NCBI GenBank assembly: GCA_019649035.1 | Contig: BMAT01003668.1 | Location: forward strand, 416,490 to 442,684 | Length of the DNA: 26,195 nt | Reading direction: 5' to 3' | From: Elysia marginata | Lineage: Eukaryota > Mollusca > Gastropoda > Plakobranchidae | Part shown: positions 20,001 to 26,195 of the stretch, piece by piece | How the letters are laid out: each line of letters starts with the position of its first letter | Numbering within the stretch: the first letter of the stretch is position 1 | Translations under genes and position numbers: made by a program | Notes under the pieces: model-generated | What the model was told of the DNA's origin: nothing | The model's input: only the letters and a program-made list of their open reading frames with translations | The model's database searches: none

Positions 20001-20539
20001 TCTCTCAAGTGCTGTTCAAATCAGTCAAGCTGTAGCGAGATTGCAATATATAAGACTTTTTATACCCCCCCCCCCCAAAAAAAAATAAAAAAATAGGTAA
20101 GGCAATAGGAAAAAATGTCGAAGCTTTCGGGATCAAGTAGTGATGTCTCTCTAGATTTGACAACAGTTTTAAATCAGGGACTTCCTCAACTGCACAAAAC
20201 CCAAACTAATGATTAGTGAACGAAATTTCTACTTAAGACATTGCCAGAAGACATGAAACGCGGTATTATATCATAGAATATCAGAACTTATTGAAAGGTT
20301 TAACTCACGATTTTTCTTATAGAGCAAAATCTCCACCTGCTCCTGGTGCAGATCCTCAAAGCAACCCTCAAGTCTCTTGACTGTCTCCTTGTCTGTGAGG
20401 TCTCCGTACATAAAACTGCACGTGCTGGACTTCTGCATGACCTCAGCCCTATTGTAGCCAGCCAGTTTGCAAAAGCCATCGTTCATGTACACAATTGGGT
20501 AGTCTACAATACGGGCGTTGGCCAACAGAAAGCTGCTGT
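9209..20539 (-). CDS. eag: EAG-type voltage-gated K+ channel gene, internal part (7 exons, both ends missing)
   Basis: Coding segments on the minus strand: 20539-20309, 19485-19357, 18822-18701, 13511-13344, 11170-10943, 9916-9683 and 9392-9209. Each has an AG acceptor and GT donor, and the phases fit (1/1, 1/1, 1/0, 0/0, 0/0, 0/0, 0/1), giving about 432 residues with no stop. The product is the pore-forming subunit of a plasma-membrane EAG potassium channel, which works as a tetramer and shapes excitability. Domains in order are PAS, PAS-to-S1 linker, S1-S5, pore helix, filter and the first part of S6. EAG-specific signatures include [48 protein letters not shown] and [19 protein letters not shown], which separate it from ERG and ELK. 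The PAS-cap exon and everything after early S6, including the cyclic-nucleotide-binding homology domain, were not found. Family assignment is near certain. Whether it is one-to-one with fly eag or with vertebrate KCNH1/KCNH5 cannot be told from this part. Confidence 0.96.
9683..9916 (-). CDS. eag: eag exon: S4 voltage sensor, S5 and outer turret
   Basis: 234 nt encoding 78 residues, from [10 protein letters not shown] to LANVTK. S4 is [19 protein letters not shown] with the regular Arg/Lys gating-charge spacing. S5 is roughly [20 protein letters not shown], followed by the strongly conserved CIWYSIG. The turret carries a possible N-glycosylation sequon, NVTK, at the exon end. The acceptor is TTGGTCACAG|GGA (9917/9916). 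The donor is taken as ACAAAG|GTTGGT (9682), the same GTTGGT type as the second PAS exon. A better-looking GTTAGT four bases on would shift the frame into the pore exon, so it is rejected. Confidence 0.94.
10664..10749. repeat. TTG/TTC trinucleotide-rich tract
   Basis: A run of TTG then TTC units on the plus strand within the S3-S4 intron. It continues a pyrimidine-rich stretch from about 10530. Open frames across it code only Leu/Ser/Phe or Lys/Arg runs. Confidence 0.85.
10789..10860. repeat. (TC)n microsatellite interrupted by an assembly gap
   Basis: TC dinucleotides on both sides of a run of N. The true length of the repeat is unknown. It lies in the intron between the S3 and S4 exons, about 80 bp from the S3 exon donor on the transcript-downstream side. 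Confidence 0.9.
10806..10837. other. assembly gap (32 N)
   Basis: Run of undetermined bases inside the (TC)n tract, probably a place where reads could not be assembled. The gap length may be nominal. Confidence 0.98.
10919..10942 (-). promoter_or_regulatory. possible alternative 5' splice site extending the S3 exon by 8 codons
   Basis: Reading past the main donor, the frame stays open as VSSGSPKR and then meets CGA|GTGAGA, a reasonable donor exactly 24 nt downstream and in frame with the S4 exon. Use of it would insert eight residues in the S3-S4 linker. From family knowledge, the two main mammalian KCNH1 isoforms differ by a 27-residue insert at this same junction, also beginning Val-Ser. 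Usage here is unproven. Confidence 0.4.
10943..11170 (-). CDS. eag: eag exon: transmembrane segments S2 and S3
   Basis: 228 nt encoding 76 residues, from [20 protein letters not shown] to NAFQYVDD. S2 is roughly [21 protein letters not shown]. The S2-S3 loop has the EAG hallmark [16 protein letters not shown], and S3 is roughly [16 protein letters not shown]. The acidic residues in S2 and S3 are the voltage-sensor counter-charges, part of which binds Mg2+ in EAG channels. The acceptor is TTCGTCTTCTGTTCAAG|GTG (11171/11170) behind a good pyrimidine tract. The main donor is GAC|GTAAGT at 10942. A second, in-frame donor CGA|GTGAGA at 10918 would add eight residues (see the separate regulatory entry). 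Confidence 0.95.
11171..12915. other. intron between S1 and S2 exons, unique part
   Basis: AT-rich, no gene or obvious mobile element seen. It leads to the pyrimidine-rich acceptor of the S2 exon at 11171 on the minus strand. The donor-side part of this intron is the 61-bp tandem array, described separately. Confidence 0.65.
12916..13359. repeat. 61-bp tandem repeat that includes the S1-exon splice donor
   Basis: A truncated first unit and then seven starts of CATTACCTT/CATTGCCTT on the plus strand, at 12964, 13025, 13086, 13152, 13213, 13274 and 13338, giving periods of 61, 61, 66, 61, 61 and 64. Each unit reads approximately CATTACCTTGAAGGCAGCG, then TTGAGAGTCAC.GTGGACTTG, then AGGTAAACCTATAATTTCAA. 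The last start lies at the true exon-intron border, so the array has copied the final 16 coding bases and the donor of the S1 exon. On the minus strand most units read TTCAAG|GTAATG. Distal units are more diverged, and the unit next to the exon shares 22 bases without mismatch with the real border. Confidence 0.92.
13344..13511 (-). CDS. eag: eag exon: end of linker and transmembrane segment S1
   Basis: 168 nt encoding exactly 56 residues, beginning [20 protein letters not shown] and ending VPYNAAFK. It includes the invariant pre-S1 block [14 protein letters not shown] and S1 (roughly [19 protein letters not shown]), with the Trp and Tyr residues typical of EAG. The acceptor is GTGACCAG|ATG (13512/13511) and the donor is TTCAAG|GTAATG (13343), both phase 0. 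The last 16 exon bases plus the donor are the same sequence that is repeated downstream in a 61-bp tandem array (12916-13359), so several look-alike donors compete with the true one. The true donor is fixed by family length: AAFK is followed directly by [14 protein letters not shown] from the next exon, matching fly Eag residue for residue in length. Confidence 0.95.
13982..14046. repeat. (CT)n microsatellite with CTTT interruptions
   Basis: About 20 CT units, then TTTC units and a short CT run, in the 5.2-kb intron. Confidence 0.9.
14047..15816. other. intron, no feature seen
   Basis: AT-rich part of the 5.2-kb intron between the linker and S1 exons. It contains a short (TA)n run near 14430-14443 and otherwise no gene or repeat that I recognise. 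Confidence 0.55.
15817..15859. repeat. (GTT)n microsatellite
   Basis: Imperfect GTT repeats with a GAT and two longer T interruptions. Confidence 0.85.
15957..16063. repeat. 16-bp perfect inverted repeat, possible small hairpin element
   Basis: AAATAGAGCCGGTAAA at 15957-15972 is matched by its exact reverse complement TTTACCGGCTCTATTT at 16048-16063, with 75 bases between. This could be the terminal inverted repeats of a very short MITE-like element or a chance-free relic of one. I could not find a clean flanking target duplication. Confidence 0.5.
16064..17416. other. intron, nothing firm
   Basis: AT-rich. One block, TCAATTGGTAGAGCAC at 16731-16746, looks like a tRNA A-box region, but no B box follows at the right distance. 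No coding exon was seen. Confidence 0.5.
17417..17544. repeat. 64-bp tandem duplication (two copies)
   Basis: ACTTAGAAAGCACTCAAAAG at 17417 is repeated as ACTTAGAAAACACCCAAAAG at 17481, and the similarity carries on through GCTA(C/T)CGAT and CAATA(T/C)CAT blocks. The period is 64 with moderate divergence. Confidence 0.75.
18017..18076. repeat. purine-rich (AG)n tract
   Basis: Imperfect AG repeats with GGAAG interruptions. Polypurine on the plus strand, hence polypyrimidine in the transcript sense. Confidence 0.85.
18170..18262 (+). mobile_element. possible 3' tail of a non-LTR element
   Basis: The stretch ends GTGACTGAATAAACCTC followed by AATTTGAATTGAAATTG, resembling the short AATTG-type tails at the 3' end of some LINE and SINE families. 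There is no head and no clear target duplication, so this is a weak call. Confidence 0.25.
18701..18822 (-). CDS. eag: eag exon: PAS-to-S1 linker, likely calmodulin-binding helix
   Basis: 122 nt encoding 40 whole residues, starting [16 protein letters not shown] and ending SSRPSHLAN. It lies in the cytoplasmic linker between the PAS domain and S1. The basic-hydrophobic stretch [13 protein letters not shown] aligns with the N-terminal calmodulin-binding site known in mammalian EAG1, where calcium-calmodulin inhibits the channel; conservation of that function here is inference. The rest of the exon ([18 protein letters not shown]) is poorly conserved in the family, so its exact residues rest on the open frame and the two borders. 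The acceptor is TTTTTTTTCTCACCAG|GA (18823/18822) and the donor is AAC|GTAAGC (18700), phase 0. Confidence 0.92.
19357..19485 (-). CDS. eag: eag exon: PAS domain, second half
   Basis: 129 nt encoding 42 whole residues, starting [20 protein letters not shown] and ending [11 protein letters not shown]. It completes the PAS beta-sheet ([18 protein letters not shown] is the diagnostic closing strand). The acceptor is TTTCTCCAG|GC, which supplies two bases to the split Arg codon. The donor is taken as AAAG|GTTGGT at 19356. It is not a strong consensus, but it leaves one G that joins GA of the next exon to make Gly, giving [10 protein letters not shown] as in fly Eag. Reading straight through instead gives GWSQRFS, which looks like the human KGWGKFAR start by chance but then runs into non-homologous sequence. 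Confidence 0.94.
20065..20096. repeat. poly-C followed by poly-A
   Basis: A run of 12 C followed by an A-rich run, in the intron between the two PAS exons. Such runs are prone to sequencing error, so the exact count is doubtful. Confidence 0.85.
20309..20539 (-). CDS. eag: eag exon: PAS domain, first half
   Basis: 231 nt encoding one split codon plus 76 residues, beginning [20 protein letters not shown] and ending ILLYKKN. This is most of the PAS fold of the EAG N-terminus, which packs on the C-terminal cyclic-nucleotide-binding homology domain and tunes gating. The block [15 protein letters not shown] is almost invariant in EAG channels. The acceptor is read as AAACAG|AC at 20540/20539 behind a T-rich tract; the split first codon would be Asp or Asn, as in fly and human Eag. 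An AG four bases further in (exon from 20535) is possible but breaks the alignment. The donor is AATC|GTGAGT, with the last exon base at 20309, leaving one base that joins GC of the next exon to give Arg (KKN-R-TPLW). The preceding PAS-cap exon is not in the window as far as I can see. Confidence 0.95.
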
Positions 20540-21984
20540 CTGTTTCTCAAAAGGAAAAATAAACAGAGAAAGGAATCAGGGAAAGATGTTTTGGTCTAAA
20601 TGTTGAAATGGCTTTCAGAAAAGCAAGTTGACATTGTATAAGTTTGAGAAAAATCATTTTGAAAAGTTTTCAGAAGTCATGTTTACGTGCACAGGAGGAC
20701 AGGCCAGGATTCAAGAATTTTTCAACAGGAAGCTGCTATTGGTTGACCGGTAAAAATCAAAGAAAATTTTATGTTTCAGATATTTCAATGTGGACAAGAG
20801 ACACCAAGAAAAATATAGGTTTGGCTTGCACTTGGAGAACACATTTGAGAAAGCTGATTTAACATAAGATTGAGTAAGTGATTCTTTAGTGATCGGGGTC
20901 TCCTTTGTGTTTGAGCATGCTTAGTTGAGAGATAAAATATTTCACTCTTCAAAGAGTATTTTAATGAATAGGTGAAAAGCATATTTAGGCGGTATATGGG
21001 AATGTTAGACCTTTCGCTTCTTAGACAGGGCTCTATGGACTCATTTTGTAACCGGTTTGTTTAAGAACTACGGTTTAAGCCAAATTGCAACTTGTTTCTG
21101 TCATAGCCTGGCTATCTCTTATAACATTATTTAATTCAGGGATATTTTTAAAATTTTATCCGATCTCTCTTTCTTTCACTCTCGTTGTCGATGCCCCGTT
21201 CTGAAACCCTATGGGATTCCCCCTTGCGATTTGAAACTGAAAACCAGTAAAACGTTATTTAAAAGACATTTATGGTTGTATAAAATCTTTTTATCGAAAT
21301 TTCCACAAAAAACTACGTGGGAGGAGATCAATGTACAGAGAAGTCAATACTTTATCATTGTTATTATTTTACAAGTAAACACAACGTATCTCAGCAAAGA
21401 TTTAATCGATGCCAAGATTGCGTGTTTAGTTTCGATATTAAACCCAGCCTCAGTTTGTGTTGTGAAACTGGTAGTCTCATAGAGTGCGCTATGTACAAAG
21501 AAAAAAAATAAATGGAGCATTTCGTACCAATTTAAAAGTCCGGATCATGGTAACAATCTATGCCACATCGTCTGGTCAGTTCCATTATGCGGCATTGCTA
21601 TCCAAATTAAACAGAGTTATCTTGGCTTCAGTTTTAAAAATCGCCAAAACGGCGATCAAAATACTTCAGCTTTTTTAGAATTCCATTTAGATATTCCCAC
21701 ATATAAACAAAGTCCTGCAATACCAACGTAATTGCCCTTTTTTGTGGCTTTCGAGATCTAATGAGACTCCTGCCATCGATCAACCTGGCTTCAGTCAGTA
21801 GACATTAGTGAGTCTTGGAATACATTTTCTTTTTAATTTGGTGTATGTTTGTTGAGAGTTTGAAAAACTGTTATAAATGAATCACACAATCTTGTTGTAA
21901 ACAGGTGATACCGTAATATTGTATTGAGGGTATGGCTCAGCAGCAGACATAAAAAGGGATTATTTGTAAACTCGTGGGCATACT
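20540..21984. other. intron or 5' region upstream of first PAS exon
   Basis: Starts at the acceptor of the first PAS exon. I looked for the PAS-cap exon (a short block like RRGLVAPQNTFLENI in the family) on the minus strand here and further upstream, and did not see it. A possible retrotransposon fossil lies within it (see 21190-21300). Confidence 0.5.
21190..21300 (+). mobile_element. possible fossil of the end of a LINE reverse-transcriptase ORF
   Basis: A plus-strand frame gives LKLKTSKTLFKRHLWLY, and just upstream another frame gives LWDSPL. Together, with a frameshift, they resemble the WNSLPL...TFKxxLKxxLF ending common to ORF2 of many non-LTR retrotransposons. No reverse-transcriptase core motif is present nearby, so this would be a short, broken remnant at best. 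Confidence 0.25.
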
Positions 21985-22200
21985 GAAATGAGAGGAGAGG
22001 GAGAGAAAAAGAGGCATTTTTAATAGAGATAAGCACAGAGGAAGACGGAGAAAGAATACCGTAGAGAATGGTAATGAGAAAGAGAGGTAAAAGAGGGAGA
22101 CACGGAAAAAACGACGATGGAGAAAAGACAAATGCGTTATTAAAAGAGAATCATAGAGAGACAAACAGTGAAAAAGATTAAGGTTGAGGGAAGGAGAGAC
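21985..22200. repeat. polypurine-rich stretch
   Basis: About 215 bp dominated by A and G on the plus strand (GAGAGG and AAAGAGA motifs), with no coding sense. Confidence 0.7.
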
Positions 22201-22654
22201 ACCTACAGATAAGCAGAATAGCCAGGGGCTGAATCGCGGATAAAAACGCTAATTACGAAAAGTATTGAATATTTTAAGTGTTTATCATCCTGCACCATCT
22301 TTTCTTCTTGTGTGTCATTGATCTGGAAGTTCTACAGTTTACTTTGTTCCTCAACATAATTATCGATTCGCCGTTTTTCACTTTCCAAAAGGCTGCTGAA
22401 TCAATCCTGTTGCAAAACGAAGAGAAAATAAGGTAAATCAGACAACCATCTGTCATGCGGGATAATCTGTTTAATCATAAAAAATAAAAAGATTAACTGC
22501 TGCGACTTTTTTTCCTGTTTCGTGGTTATTTCCATTTTTGACCACTTTAGTCTCAATAAAAAATAGCCTCCTAAAGTTTTAGTAACAGAGTGTCTTTTAT
22601 TTATGTTTCTTTTATACCAGCTATAATCGCATTACGTGTGAATATAAATAATTT
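22201..22654. other. non-coding, no feature seen
   Basis: AT-rich. No exon, repeat or structured element recognised. Confidence 0.5.
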
Positions 22655-22659
22655 TGTTT

Positions 22660-22834
22660 TTATTTTTCTGTCTCACCCTTGATATCATACTCTCTTTTTC
22701 CCCACCACTTCTTACTCTTATTTTCTTCCTTTCTCTATTAATCTTTCATTTCCTTTTCATTTCCGTTGCCCTTTTTCCTTCTCTCAGTATACTTTTTTAT
22801 CTATTTCTTTCTCTCCCAATCTATCTGGTCCTTC

Positions 22835-22895
<61 letters not shown>

Positions 22896-22951
22896 ATATA
22901 TATATATATAAACTCTCTCTCTCTATTATATATATATAATTTATATATATA
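22660..22951. repeat. pyrimidine-rich tract with (CT)n and (TA)n microsatellites
   Basis: A pyrimidine-rich lead-in to 22838, pure CT dinucleotides to 22894, then (AT)n 22896-22909, a short (CT)n 22913-22924 and a second (TA)n to about 22950. The alternation of CT and TA blocks makes open frames on both strands that encode only Leu-Ser or Arg-Glu runs. Confidence 0.92.
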
Positions 22952-24235
22952 CAATTTCTTTGCGTTAAAATTTCCCTGTGAGTAGTTTTTCTCCCGTTCA
23001 AGTGGACGAGCAATCACACATTGTACTCCACAAAGGTATTTTTCTGTTCACTCCTACCGTTGTTTCCGGTTTCCTTCGTGTCCATTATCTTCTGTGATTA
23101 TCTTCAAACAATATTTACAATAACCACCATACAACTTTCTGAAGTCGAAGTACTTGCTACAGTTTTTCATATTTAAAGAGTTCAAGTTTTCGACTTAACG
23201 TGTTTCCTCGTAATCCGTGCAACCCAATCAAACATAAACACACGCACACCCAAACACACACGTGATTACTGACCGTAGGCCTACTCCACTGTTGGTTGTT
23301 ACAAACTAAGCCGTTTAAAATAGGAGAGGAAAAAGGGACAGTATGCCCTGTGGGCCTTCCAGAAGCCCTGTGATTATCCTATCCAAAGACTGCACTTAAA
23401 GAAAAGGTGGATAAAACTTCAAAGGGGCTGTTTTCCCCTATATTTACCTAGACTGATAAAATATAGCTGGATCAACACCCGATTTCTTTCAAATTCTAAA
23501 ACAAATACTTTACAGGTGTATTCAAATAATGATATAGGGAAATGTAATATAAATGTGCGGGAAAGACGTCTGATTCAACTTCGATGTTCGAAAGAATGCC
23601 AATGGCCACCACCCAGACCTGTATGGTTTTCAGCTATACCAGACAATGACACAATTTACAGACCAGCTTGAAATCATAGAGATGGGACCTCCAACATCTT
23701 TATTTCTTTTCCTAGCCCTTCGTTGCGCTGCTTTTTGTATAATCATAAAACGCATGTAAAATTTAATTGCGTGTTTAAACGATATTGTTTTTGTAAAGTT
23801 ACCATATCATTTTTATGCCATGCAATTTTATCTTAAAAGCATGACACCTCCCATTTGGTGACAAAAGCGTGTGATGTTTTATTCTTTCATAATCTGATCA
23901 TAATTTTAAAAATACCGTTATAATTACAAGTGATTACAAAAACCAAAGAACATAATAACACTGACGATTCAAAAAATCACATACCTCTTCTTGGTTTGGG
24001 AGAGAATGCATTTTCTAAGTTCTAACATTAAAGTGCTCTTTTAAATCACTCTATGTTCTTTTTTCATGAATAAAACATGTTCTTTACTTCTCTATCGAAT
24101 GATCGATTTGGTATTTTCGAGCCTAGTAATCTTATGATAAATATTGTTGTTTAATATGATTGTTTTTACTACTATAACTTTTATAACTTTAGTTATTCGT
24201 ACTATTGTCATTGCTAATATGGCCTACTCTATATT
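22952..24235. other. non-coding, no feature seen
   Basis: Ordinary AT-rich sequence with a small CA-rich patch near 23236-23262. No coding or mobile-element signature recognised. Confidence 0.5.
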
Positions 24236-24264
24236 ATCATCATAATTATTATCATCGTTATTGC

Positions 24265-24315
<51 letters not shown>

Positions 24316-24437
24316 CATCATAATCATCATTATTACGTTTATTAATATTATTAATTACTGCTGTTGTTATATTTATAATTTTTATTATTTTTATTATCAT
24401 CATCATATTACTGTCAATATCCTGTTGTTGTTATTAT
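24236..24437. repeat. (TTA)n / (TCA)n trinucleotide array
   Basis: A core of about 17 uninterrupted TTA units (24265-24315), flanked by degenerate TTA, TCA and TTG triplets. Its minus-strand reading encodes an Asn/Asp run that is a by-product of the repeat. Confidence 0.9.
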
Positions 24438-24619
24438 TATGACTTTATCTACTTGATTTGGTTGTCATTTTCATCATTACCAGTTTTGTTATGAATATTA
24501 TTACTGTAACGATTATTATTACTATTGCTTTCATAACAAAGTCATAAAGTTGCCATTGAAACAGATGGCTAATGTGTATTACGCGGGTAAGGAGGATAAA
24601 AGTCGGACTATTGACTGCA

Positions 24620-25000
24620 CAGTTATATAGATCTAAATCTAGATTGGAGATCTAGACGCTTGGCGCTTAAATTCAGAGGCCTCTCTGGTGAGATAGAATC
24701 TAAATGTAGATTTCAGTTTTGTTCACCGGCTGAGTCTATTTAAAGGGCACTAAAGTTTCCTATAAATAGCCTTGTTTTAAAGAGGGATCAGAACTGTGGT
24801 TCTCACTACTTGGTTCTCTATAGCTCTAAACACAAGATAGGCAAATTGAGTCTGGGCTATTTGGAATTTGACTCTACCTGACATAGTTTAGACTTTGCAA
24901 TAGAGCCAGAGCATAGTGCTCTGAGAGCACTGCCCGGGACAAACCAAATGCAGTATCTGCATTATAAATCATAATTATGAGAGATACTTGGTTTGTCCAT
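24620..25000. repeat. cluster of palindromes and a pre-miRNA-sized hairpin
   Basis: Includes AGTGCTCTGAGAGCACT (24915-24931, 8-bp arms) and a larger imperfect hairpin: GGACAAACCAA (24937-24947) plus AGTATCT (24952-24958) pair with AGATACT (24982-24988) and TTGGTTTGTCC (24988-24998), with a 4-base bulge. Nearby AATCTAGATT and GATCTAGA palindromes add to the symmetry. It may be a small foldback element; function unknown. Confidence 0.45.
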
Positions 25001-26195
25001 TGCAGAGCGAGAGTCCCTTTCTACTGACTCGACTTTACTATTTGGCGCAACCAAATGAACGCCAGATTAAGATGAACAATTGTTGTATTTACGAAGTTAT
25101 GCCTACAGTTAGTTGTCAAGCAAGAAAAGAAATAAACAGAGAGATCAGAGCTAAGTTTTTCATAAAATCTTGTCCATTGCTAGATGAAAAGGACATGAAT
25201 TATAATCTGATCAAACGAGTGTCTTAATGATCTTAAAGCTTATGAACTTTTTATGTTAATTCTGGTGCTCTAATTTTCTAACAGTAACAGCTTATGAACT
25301 TTTAATGCCCATCATATCTATCTTTAGTACATTTTCAAACTTTTTTGTAATCCAATTATATTCTAATGTTAAAAAAACATTCAGCGACCTGTTCTTTGGG
25401 AAACCAACAATATGATTGTCTCGAAATACAAAGAGAAGTAGAAGAAAATACTGAGAGATAATGACATAGACACGCACTCAGGCAAACAGATGTAACAACT
25501 TTCCTTGATCCTGCTTGCTTTGATGGGAAGTGCAGTCGGAAAGATTTCCTTGCCAGGGTGACATTATTTATCTTACTGAACAAATCCCTTATCATTTCTT
25601 TTACTCGATAATTTTCGTACATTACAATTAAAAGAGATTTTTTTTTATAAAAATCAGTTATTTTTTATTATTGATGACCATGTAGGCCTGGCTAGATTTG
25701 GACCGTAGTGCGGAAATTTTTTCTTGCGGTCAATACAGTCATGTTTAAAACCAAAGTAACTTTTCTCTTACTTTATCTTTATAAACATTAATAATTTATT
25801 GGACTTATGCGCTTTTTATTGACTTTAAATCAAGTATGACATTGCTATGTTCTATAATAAATATATTGTTTTATAATCGAATCTTGCAACTGTTGATAAT
25901 TTTTCACATGATTCTAACGAAAAGAATTAAATAAAGATATTCTGAAAGAAAAAAAACATCGTTCTTTTCACAACTACGATCTTGAAAGGAAACATATAAT
26001 GCAATTGATCGAAGAAAGGCGTTGGTAATTGTGTTATATAAGAAAAAAAAACATTAAAAATTTTATTCTATTGTCTAATTATAATCTTCAGCAAAAAAAA
26101 CTACCCTGAACACACTTTAAAACAATAACTACTGTTTTTTTTTATTATACAACTTTCATCCGCACACCATCTTCGAAAAAGGGAAGTAAACTTCT
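25001..26195. other. non-coding, no gene seen
   Basis: AT-rich. Holds a 51-bp-spaced direct repeat AGCTTATGAACTTTT (25238 and 25289) and many T or A runs. The PAS-cap exon is not recognisable here. Confidence 0.5.

Noticed and set aside
22654-23017. Open frames across the CT/TA microsatellites (both strands)
   Set aside because: They encode pure Leu-Ser or Arg-Glu repeats from the dinucleotide run, with no other coding evidence.
24224-24406. Poly-Asn/Asp open frame
   Set aside because: Produced by the TTA/TCA trinucleotide repeat.
25001-25227. 79-codon plus-strand open frame starting MVCPLQSES
   Set aside because: No recognisable domain and ordinary AT-rich composition. The start overlaps the hairpin arm at 24988, suggesting chance.
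20540-26195. First coding exon with the PAS cap, and a promoter
   Set aside because: No RRGLVAPQNTFLENI-like block and no convincing promoter pattern could be seen. A very short exon cannot be wholly excluded without transcript data.

Overview
This is eukaryotic, animal-type DNA: AT-rich, intron-dominated and full of microsatellites, with no bacterial operon layout. The only protein-coding gene I can support lies on the minus strand. It is the middle part of an ether-a-go-go (EAG, KCNH1/KCNH5-type) voltage-gated potassium channel gene. Seven exons can be placed, each with GT-AG borders and phases that chain without a break: 20539-20309, 19485-19357, 18822-18701, 13511-13344, 11170-10943, 9916-9683 and 9392-9209. 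Joined, they give 1296 nt (about 432 residues) without a stop, running from the PAS domain through S1-S5 and the pore loop to the start of S6. By recall, the residues follow fly Eag at least as closely as human KCNH1. The N-terminal PAS-cap exon should lie beyond position 26195. The rest of S6, the C-linker, the cyclic-nucleotide-binding homology domain and the C-terminal tail should lie before position 1; I found neither.

Layout: 1-9208 is intron following the pore exon. It holds a full-length-looking tRNA-derived SINE with a 10-bp target-site duplication (327-631), a diverged dispersed repeat in two copies (about 1906-2100 and 5494-5692), and a GC-richer patch with a small hairpin (7360-7860). 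9209-13511 holds the four membrane-domain exons, a (TC)n tract with a 32-N assembly gap, and a tandem repeat directly abutting the end of the S1 exon. 13512-18700 is a 5.2-kb intron with microsatellites, a 16-bp inverted repeat and a 64-bp tandem duplication. 18701-20539 holds the three cytoplasmic N-terminal exons (PAS and the PAS-to-S1 linker). 20540-26195 is intron or 5' flank with polypurine, polypyrimidine, (TC)n/(TA)n and (TTA)n tracts and a cluster of palindromes near 24.6-25.0 kb.

The organism is most likely an invertebrate. A lophotrochozoan such as a mollusc fits the repeat style and the fly-like Eag, but this is inference.

Three things stand out. (1) A roughly 61-bp tandem repeat (12916-13359) has copied the last 16 nt of the S1 exon together with its splice donor, leaving a row of five GT decoy donors plus one GC donor downstream of the real one. 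(2) An in-frame second donor lies 24 nt past the S2-S3 exon, at the same S3-S4 linker junction where mammalian KCNH1 isoforms differ. (3) The selectivity filter reads TGVGFGN where EAG-family channels normally have TSVGFGN.
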